64,000 bases of DNA, taken from assembly GCF_026107455.2 (NCBI RefSeq), contig NZ_JAPCHY010000005.1:1-64000 (forward strand). The letters run 5' to 3'. Both the position numbers and the translations under genes were made by a program. Source of the DNA: Xanthomonas chitinilytica (lineage in GTDB: Bacteria > Pseudomonadota > Gammaproteobacteria > Xanthomonadales > Xanthomonadaceae). Within the stretch, counting starts at the first letter, position 1; each line of letters begins with the position of its first letter. This document shows positions 59,528 to 64,000 of the stretch, one piece after another. The notes under the pieces are model-generated. The model was not told the origin of the DNA. It made no database searches and saw only the letters and a program-made list of their open reading frames with translations.

Positions 59528-60321
59528 CCGGTCCGCGCCGCATCGTCTGCCTGACCGAGGAGCCGACCGAGACCCTGTATGCGCTCGGCGAGCAGGACCG
59601 CATCGTCGGCATCAGCGGTTTCACCGTGCGGCCGCCGCAGGCGCGGCGCGAGAAGCCCAAGGTCAGCGCCTTCACCAGCGCCAAGGTGGAGGAGATCCTC
59701 AAGCTCCAGCCCGACCTGGCGATCGGTTTTTCCGACATCCAGGCCGACATCGCCGCCGAGTTGATCCGCCGCGGGGTGGAGGTGTGGATCGCCAACCACC
59801 GCAGCGTCGCCGGCATCCTCGACTACGTCCGCCGGCTCGGCGCGCTGGTCGGGGTGGCCGCGCGTGCCGAAGCCTATGCCGATGAACTGCAGCGCGGGCT
59901 GGACGCCATCGCCGCACAGGCGGCGCGGCTGCCGCGGCGGCCGCGCGTCTATGTGGAGGAGTGGGACGAGCCGATCATCACCGGCATCCAGTGGGGTGCC
60001 GAGCTGGTGGAGATCGCCGGCGGCATCGACGTGTTCCCGGAGCTGTCGCGCGAACCGCTGGCGAAGGCGCGCATCCTCGCCGACGGCGACCCGGTGGTCG
60101 CGCGCAACCCGGACATCATCATCGGCTCATGGTGCGGCAAGAAGTTCCGCCCCGAGCGGGTGGCCGCGCGGCCAGGCTGGGCGGCGATCAACGCGGTGCG
60201 CGATGGCGAGCTGCACGAGGTCAAGTCGCCGATCATCCTGCAGCCGGGGCCGGCGGCGCTGACCGATGGCGTGCAGGCGATCGCGGCCATCGTCCAGCGC
60301 TGGGCGCAGCGGCACACGTAG
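59524..60321 (+). CDS. BtuF-like cobalamin/metal-binding protein without signal peptide
   Basis: A 265-residue periplasmic-binding-protein fold of the BtuF/TroA class III type: RIVCLTEEPTETLYALGEQDRIVGISGF, FTSAKVEEILKLQPDLAIGF, VEEWDEPIITGIQWGAELVEIAGG, IIIGSWCGKKFRPERVAARPGW and LQPGPAALTDGVQ. Typical BtuF has a signal peptide; here the frame starts MTGPRRIV with none, and the ATG overlaps the previous stop, so a cytoplasmic form is probable. No ABC permease or ATPase lies next to it. The stop codon TAG lies within palindromic repeat R2. Confidence 0.85.
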   Translation: MTGPRRIVCLTEEPTETLYALGEQDRIVGISGFTVRPPQARREKPKVSAFTSAKVEEILKLQPDLAIGFSDIQADIAAELIRRGVEVWIANHRSVAGILDYVRRLGALVGVAARAEAYADELQRGLDAIAAQAARLPRRPRVYVEEWDEPIITGIQWGAELVEIAGGIDVFPELSREPLAKARILADGDPVVARNPDIIIGSWCGKKFRPERVAARPGWAAINAVRDGELHEVKSPIILQPGPAALTDGVQAIAAIVQRWAQRHT

Positions 60322-60386
60322 GTGCGGGGCTTGCCCCGCACGGGCTTTGCCGGTAGAGCTTCATGCGGGGCAAGCCCCGCATCTAC
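60318..60386. repeat. Palindromic repeat R2
   Basis: Inverted arms GTAGGTGCGGGGCTTGCCCC-GCA (60318-60340) and its complement (60364-60386, one mismatch). Each arm folds alone (GTGCGGGG/CCCCGCAC type). Loop contains TTTGCCGGTAGAGCTTC, related to R1 and R4. It overlaps the stop of the BtuF-like gene. Confidence 0.85.
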
Positions 60387-60483
60387 GGGATGCTGGTCGA
60401 TACCTGTAGCTGGGGACGGCAGTGGTGCCCGATGGCGTGCATGTGGTTACGGCCATCGTCCTGCATTGAGCGCAGCAGCACGC

Positions 60484-60555
60484 GTAGGAGCGCACCTTGG
60501 TGCGCGATGGAGCTTTCCCGGTAAAACCCCATCGCGCACCAAGGTGCGCTCCTAC
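60484..60555. repeat. Palindromic repeat R3
   Basis: Perfect 27-bp inverted arms beginning GTAGGAGCGCACCTTGGTGC, each with its own small palindrome (GCGCACC-TT-GGTGCGC). The 18-base loop reads AGCTTTCCCGGTAAAACC. It lies just beyond the metallo-beta-lactamase stop (60575, minus strand). Confidence 0.85.
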
Positions 60556-60574
60556 GGGTTGGGTGGTCGTCGCC

Positions 60575-61576
60575 TCACGGCTTCAGGCCGCGGGTTTCGT
60601 CGTCCAGCCTTTTCTCCAGATTGGCGCGCCCGGCCCGGGCGTAGCGTTCGCAGGCCCCGGCATCGACCAGCGGTTTGCCGGGCACGCCTTGCAGGCGGTC
60701 GAACAGGTCCGAGGCCCGGGGATGCGGGGTCATCTGGATGTCGCAGGGCAGCGCGGCCAGCGTGTCCAGTCCACGGCGGAACGCGGCGACCATTGCCGGG
60801 TGGTCGAGGTAGCGGTATGCGTGGTCGGAAATCGCGCTCGTGCTGTCGGTGTAGGCCATGTCCAGGCAGCGCGTGCCCCCGCAGGAGCGCCAGGTCCAGC
60901 TGGTGCCGCCGGGCGTGTGGCCGGGCGTGGCATGGGCGGTCAGCGTCAGCGGGCCGACCTGGACGATGCCGTCATCGCCGATGGCCTCTACGCGGGCCAC
61001 CGGCGGGAACGCCGAGTGCGGTTCGAGCTGCTGCGGGTCGTCGCGGCCGCTGCGGCCGTTGCGCAGGGTGGCGATGGCGGGTTCGCGCGCCAGCAGGGGC
61101 GCGCCGGTAACGCCTTGCAGATAGGCCAGGCCCGCCGCGTGGTCGTGGTGCTCGTGCGTGTTCAGCAGGTACTTCACGTCCTTCGGGTCGAAGCCGAGCG
61201 CGCGTATGTTCGCTTCGATCAGCGGACCGGCCGCCTCGGTGGCGCCGTCCAGCAGGACGTGGCCCTGGTCCGAAGTCACCAGCAACGCGCTCAGGCCGCA
61301 GGTGCCGACGTACCAGGTGTTGCCGAAGATGCGCCGCGGCGGCGCGCGGTCGTTCCAGCCATCCATCACCGTTGCATCGGCGGGGCAGGGCGTGACCGTG
61401 GCCGCCGTGTCGTCGGTGTGCGCCGGTTCCGCTGTGCCCGATGCGGGAACCATTCCGCGTGGTCCGGGCTGGCAGGCGGCCAAGGCCACGGCGGCGGCGA
61501 GGATGGCAAGGGTGCGAACGGGGGCACCCGGCAAGCGGCGGGCCACGGGGTTCGGCAATGCAGGTGAAGTCGTCAT
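60575..61576 (-). CDS. Subclass B3 metallo-beta-lactamase, lipoprotein form
   Basis: A 333-residue protein with a lipobox (VALAAC, Cys35) after a hydrophobic segment. The MBL domain has all B3 zinc ligands: HEHHDH (His141, His143, Asp145, His146; standard H116/H118/D120/H121), His220 in ATPGHTPGG (H196) and His285 in MTPHPRASD (H263). DGWNDRAPPRRIFGNTWYVGT and YTDSTSAISDHAYRYLDHP are B3-type strands. It should hydrolyse beta-lactams including carbapenems if expressed. The N-terminal 35 residues before the lipobox are long. No regulator (AmpR) is adjacent. Confidence 0.9.
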   Translation of the reverse strand: MTTSPALPNPVARRLPGAPVRTLAILAAAVALAACQPGPRGMVPASGTAEPAHTDDTAATVTPCPADATVMDGWNDRAPPRRIFGNTWYVGTCGLSALLVTSDQGHVLLDGATEAAGPLIEANIRALGFDPKDVKYLLNTHEHHDHAAGLAYLQGVTGAPLLAREPAIATLRNGRSGRDDPQQLEPHSAFPPVARVEAIGDDGIVQVGPLTLTAHATPGHTPGGTSWTWRSCGGTRCLDMAYTDSTSAISDHAYRYLDHPAMVAAFRRGLDTLAALPCDIQMTPHPRASDLFDRLQGVPGKPLVDAGACERYARAGRANLEKRLDDETRGLKP

Positions 61577-61678
61577 CGGTATCTCTCCCGGTAGGCGCAG
61601 GAGTGTAGGGATGGCCCGCGCATCGGCACCAACGCGAAAAATGAGGCCCAGCCATGAACTGGGCGCATGCCTCGCAGG

Positions 61679-62938
61679 CTACAGCGGCCGGCCCGGCGCC
61701 AGCCCGGTGTAGCGCGCACGTGGGCGGATCAATGTGCCCAGCGCCTGTTGTTCCAGCGCATGCGCCAGCCAGCCGGTCAGGCGCGCGGTGGCGAACATCA
61801 CCAGCGCATGCGCGGCCGGCAGTTCGTGGACGTAGCAGATCGCCGCCAGCAGGCCGTCGATGTTGGGGGGCTGGCCGCTGTGCTCGGCGGTGGCCGCCAG
61901 CACCGCTTCGACGTGCTGCATGCGTGGCGTGCCGCCGCGCAGTTCGCGCAACTGGCGCAGCACCTCGGCGCCACGCGGGTCGCCATCGGGGTAGAGCAGG
62001 TGGTTGAAGCCGGGCAGGTCGTCGCCGCGCCGCCAGCGTTCGGCGATGAACGCAGCCGGCTTGCCGCTGGCCTGCGCGTCGAGCAGCAGCGCATGCGCGC
62101 GCGCGGTGGCGCCGCCGTGGCGCGGGCCGGACAGCGCGGCGAGCCCGGCACTGACGGTGGCGTGCAGGTGCGCGCCGGTGGAGGCGACCACGCGCGCGGC
62201 GAACGCCGACACGTTCAGTTCGTGGTCGGCGCACAGCACCAGCGCCGAGCGCAGCAGTTCGGCGAAACCGGCGTCGCCGGGCCGCCATGCGTCGGCGAGC
62301 AGGCGATGTACCGGGCGCGCGTCGGGCTGGGTGCCGACCAGCAGCGCGGCGTTCTGCCGCAGCAGCAGCGCGGCCACTTCGCGCCGCACCGGGGCCGCGG
62401 CGTTGAGCGATTGCCGCTGTTCCAGCGCCAGCAGCGGGATGCAGGCCATCGTCCGTTCCAGCGGCGGCAGCGTGGCGTCCAGTGCCAGCGTGGCGATGCG
62501 TTGCGGCCACGCGGCGGGCGGCGTCGCCGCGAACGGATCCTGTTCCTCGCACTCCCACAGCAGCCGCGCGATGTCTTCCAGCGTGGCGCCGCCCTGCGCC
62601 GCGGCGACCGCCGAACGGCCACGGTAATAGGGCGCGTCGGGGCGGATCAGCGAGATGCGCGTTTCCAGCACCGGCAGGCCGCGGTCAAGGCTCTGCGCCG
62701 CGCCGCGCGCCGCGCCGCGGCCGGCGCGTTTGCGCTGCGCCAACCGTTCCACCTCCGCACGCAGGTACACCCGGCTGCGCGGGTCGGGGCCGGGGCGCGA
62801 GCTGAGCTGGCCGCGGCTGACGTAGGCGTACAGGGTGGCCGGGCTGATGCCGAGCAGGGCGCAGGCGTCGCTGGCCGGGATCAGTTCCGGATCGGGAGAA
62901 TTGGAGGGCGTATTCAATATGTTGATTTTTTGAATCAA
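61679..62938 (-). CDS. HTH-citrate synthase-like fusion protein
   Basis: A 419-residue protein. Residues about 20-75 are a helix-turn-helix domain of the MerR/HTH_17 type ([25 protein letters not shown]), the rest a citrate-synthase fold. The catalytic residues are present by motif: His in [11 protein letters not shown], His in [16 protein letters not shown] and Asp in [27 protein letters not shown] and RPRARYTG close the fold. It is shorter than GltA. The start is TTG 62938, since an upstream stop rules out any ATG; a second TTG lies 7 codons on. It is divergent from prpB, where propionate regulators usually sit, so a regulatory role sensing methylcitrate-cycle metabolites is plausible. Confidence 0.8.
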   Translation of the reverse strand: MIQKINILNTPSNSPDPELIPASDACALLGISPATLYAYVSRGQLSSRPGPDPRSRVYLRAEVERLAQRKRAGRGAARGAAQSLDRGLPVLETRISLIRPDAPYYRGRSAVAAAQGGATLEDIARLLWECEEQDPFAATPPAAWPQRIATLALDATLPPLERTMACIPLLALEQRQSLNAAAPVRREVAALLLRQNAALLVGTQPDARPVHRLLADAWRPGDAGFAELLRSALVLCADHELNVSAFAARVVASTGAHLHATVSAGLAALSGPRHGGATARAHALLLDAQASGKPAAFIAERWRRGDDLPGFNHLLYPDGDPRGAEVLRQLRELRGGTPRMQHVEAVLAATAEHSGQPPNIDGLLAAICYVHELPAAHALVMFATARLTGWLAHALEQQALGTLIRPRARYTGLAPGRPL

Positions 62939-62948
62939 GATTGATCAA
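62922..62948. promoter_or_regulatory. Dyad operator between HTH-citrate synthase and prpB
   Basis: TTGATT-N5-AATCAA at 62922-62938 is followed by the palindrome TTGATCAA at 62941-62948 in the only AT-rich stretch here. The first dyad covers the first codons of the divergent HTH-citrate synthase gene, so binding would both block that gene and control prpB. Confidence 0.55.
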
Positions 62949-63021
62949 TGCGTGCGATGGTGCCAGATTGTGCGCCATCGCGGAACGGCCCCGCCGTCGC
63001 CGCCCGATCAGGAGCCAAGCC

Positions 63022-63906
63022 ATGAGCCTTTCTTCCGCCGGCGCCCACTTCCGCGCCGCCCTCGCCGCCGAGAAACCCTTGCAGGTGATCGGCGCGATCA
63101 ACGCCAACCACGCGCTGCTGGCCAAGCGCGCCGGTTACAGGGCCATCTATCTGTCGGGCGGTGGCGTCGCCGCTGGCTCGCTGGGCCTGCCGGACCTGGG
63201 CATCAACACGCTGGAAGACGTGCTGATCGACGTGCGCCGCATCACCGACGTCTGCGACCTGCCGCTGATGGTGGACATCGACACCGGCTTCGGCCCCAGC
63301 GCGTTCAACATCGCGCGCACGGTGAAGTCGCTGATCAAGGCCGGCGCGGCCGCCTGCCACATCGAGGACCAGGTGGGCGCCAAGCGCTGCGGCCATCGCC
63401 CGGGCAAGGAGATCGTCACCCAGGGCGAGATGGTGGACCGGGTGAAGGCCGCCGCCGATGCCAAGACCGACCCGGATTTCTTCCTGATCGCGCGCACCGA
63501 TGCGATCCAGGTGGACGGCGTGGATGCGGCCATCGAGCGCGCCATCGCCTGCGTCGAGGCCGGCGCCGACGGCATCTTCGCCGAGGCCGCCTACGACCTG
63601 GACACCTACCGCCGCTTCGTCGATGCGGTGAAGGTGCCGGTGCTGGCCAACATCACCGAGTTCGGCAAGACCCCGCTGTTCACGCGCGACGAGCTGGCCT
63701 CGGCCGGCGTCGCCATCCAGTTGTTCCCGCTGTCCGCGTTCCGCGCCGCCAACAAGGCCGCCGAGAACGTCTATGAGACCATCCGCCGCGATGGCCACCA
63801 GAAGAACGTGGTCGATGCGATGCAGACGCGCGAGGAACTGTACGACCGCATCGGCTACCACGCCTTCGAGCAGCAGCTCGACGCATTGTTCGCCGCGAAG
63901 AAATAA
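63022..63906 (+). CDS. prpB: 2-methylisocitrate lyase
   Basis: A 294-residue PEP-mutase/isocitrate-lyase family enzyme that splits 2-methylisocitrate to pyruvate and succinate in propionate breakdown. Motifs are [16 protein letters not shown], the [19 protein letters not shown]sp/Mg site, [19 protein letters not shown] with the catalytic Cys in KRCGH, and [17 protein letters not shown] precedes ATG 63022. Usually the first gene of prpBC-acnD; the rest would lie right of the window. Confidence 0.95.
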   Translation: MSLSSAGAHFRAALAAEKPLQVIGAINANHALLAKRAGYRAIYLSGGGVAAGSLGLPDLGINTLEDVLIDVRRITDVCDLPLMVDIDTGFGPSAFNIARTVKSLIKAGAAACHIEDQVGAKRCGHRPGKEIVTQGEMVDRVKAAADAKTDPDFFLIARTDAIQVDGVDAAIERAIACVEAGADGIFAEAAYDLDTYRRFVDAVKVPVLANITEFGKTPLFTRDELASAGVAIQLFPLSAFRAANKAAENVYETIRRDGHQKNVVDAMQTREELYDRIGYHAFEQQLDALFAAKK

Positions 63907-63926
63907 CAGTCCCCAACTACCCACCT

Positions 63927-63994
63927 GCAGGAGCGACGTCAGTCGCGACCGGGCATTGCCGGGAAAGCTTCATCGCGACTTACGTCGCTCCTAC
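63927..63994. repeat. Palindromic repeat R4
   Basis: Arms of 22 bp (GCAGGAGCGACGTCAGTCGC-GA and complement) with two mismatches; loop core ATTGCCGGGAAAGCTT as in R1. It begins 20 bp after the prpB stop, a typical 3'-end position. Confidence 0.8.
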
Positions 63995-64000
63995 AAGGGC

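Noticed and set aside
62939..63021. Longer prpB start at about 62941
   Set aside because: The extra 27 codons lie over the operator region; ATG 63022 has an AGGAGCC site and matches family N-termini.

Overview
The window is GC-rich chromosomal DNA of a gamma-proteobacterium of the Xanthomonadaceae (Lysobacter/Pseudoxanthomonas/Luteimonas type; the genus is inferred). Pointers are the metX-metB-hom operon behind a SAM-I riboswitch, large TonB-dependent receptors, reporter-propeller sensor proteins, an AAC(6')-like acetyltransferase of the Stenotrophomonas kind, a subclass B3 metallo-beta-lactamase, and dispersed GTAGGAGCGAC-type palindromic repeats. No rRNA, tRNA or CRISPR array was seen.

1-4.4 kb: the right end of an IS3-family element has cut off a TonB-dependent receptor after its signal peptide. 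A complete 944-aa receptor with the same leader box and polypurine ribosome binding site follows, then a small outer-membrane barrel protein. 4.5-13.1 kb: housekeeping genes (hslO, mtgA, a polyprenyl-phosphate glycosyltransferase, a CBS protein, AsmA, a TrhA-like membrane protein, prfC, an M23 peptidase). 13.1-16.7 kb: SAM-I riboswitch and metX-metB-hom with ATGA/GTGA overlaps, the route from aspartate semialdehyde to cystathionine. 16.7-26.4 kb: an exported alpha/beta hydrolase, a propeller-GGDEF sensor, a small islet flanked by a duplicated sdaA 3' end, sdaA, a glutaredoxin-like protein and a secreted GH16-CBM6 glucanase.

26.5-40.7 kb is an accessory island. A short motif (GTCCGCTTTGGGTCG / GNCCGCTTCTGGCCG) occurs six times and divides it into cassettes: (i) SDR-SDR-hydrolase with a divergent LysR; (ii) a 751-bp element encoding a very short tyrosine recombinase; (iii) a mirrored LysR with divergent hydrolase-MFS-lipoprotein; (iv) a second, almost identical recombinase element; (v) a two-gene operon of a 1039-aa RapA/SNF2-type helicase and a 609-aa Hsp70/actin-like ATPase. 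Cassette (v) is the best candidate for an undescribed system, probably defence or another DNA/RNP-directed function. The recombinase and motif arrangement looks like a small cassette-moving system.

40.8-53.1 kb: yceI-cytochrome b561-yceI, two tandem propeller hybrid histidine kinases translationally coupled to an unknown exported protein, a DHA2-type MFS exporter and a higBA toxin-antitoxin pair. 53.2-64 kb: hemE, a WGR protein, aroK-aroB, dodecin, a glycerate-kinase-like P-loop kinase divergent from a pdxH-AAC(6')-NIF3-like-BtuF-like gene chain, a B3 metallo-beta-lactamase, and a DNA-binding citrate-synthase-like protein divergent from prpB. Four palindromic repeats with variable stems and a related loop core lie at gene borders here.
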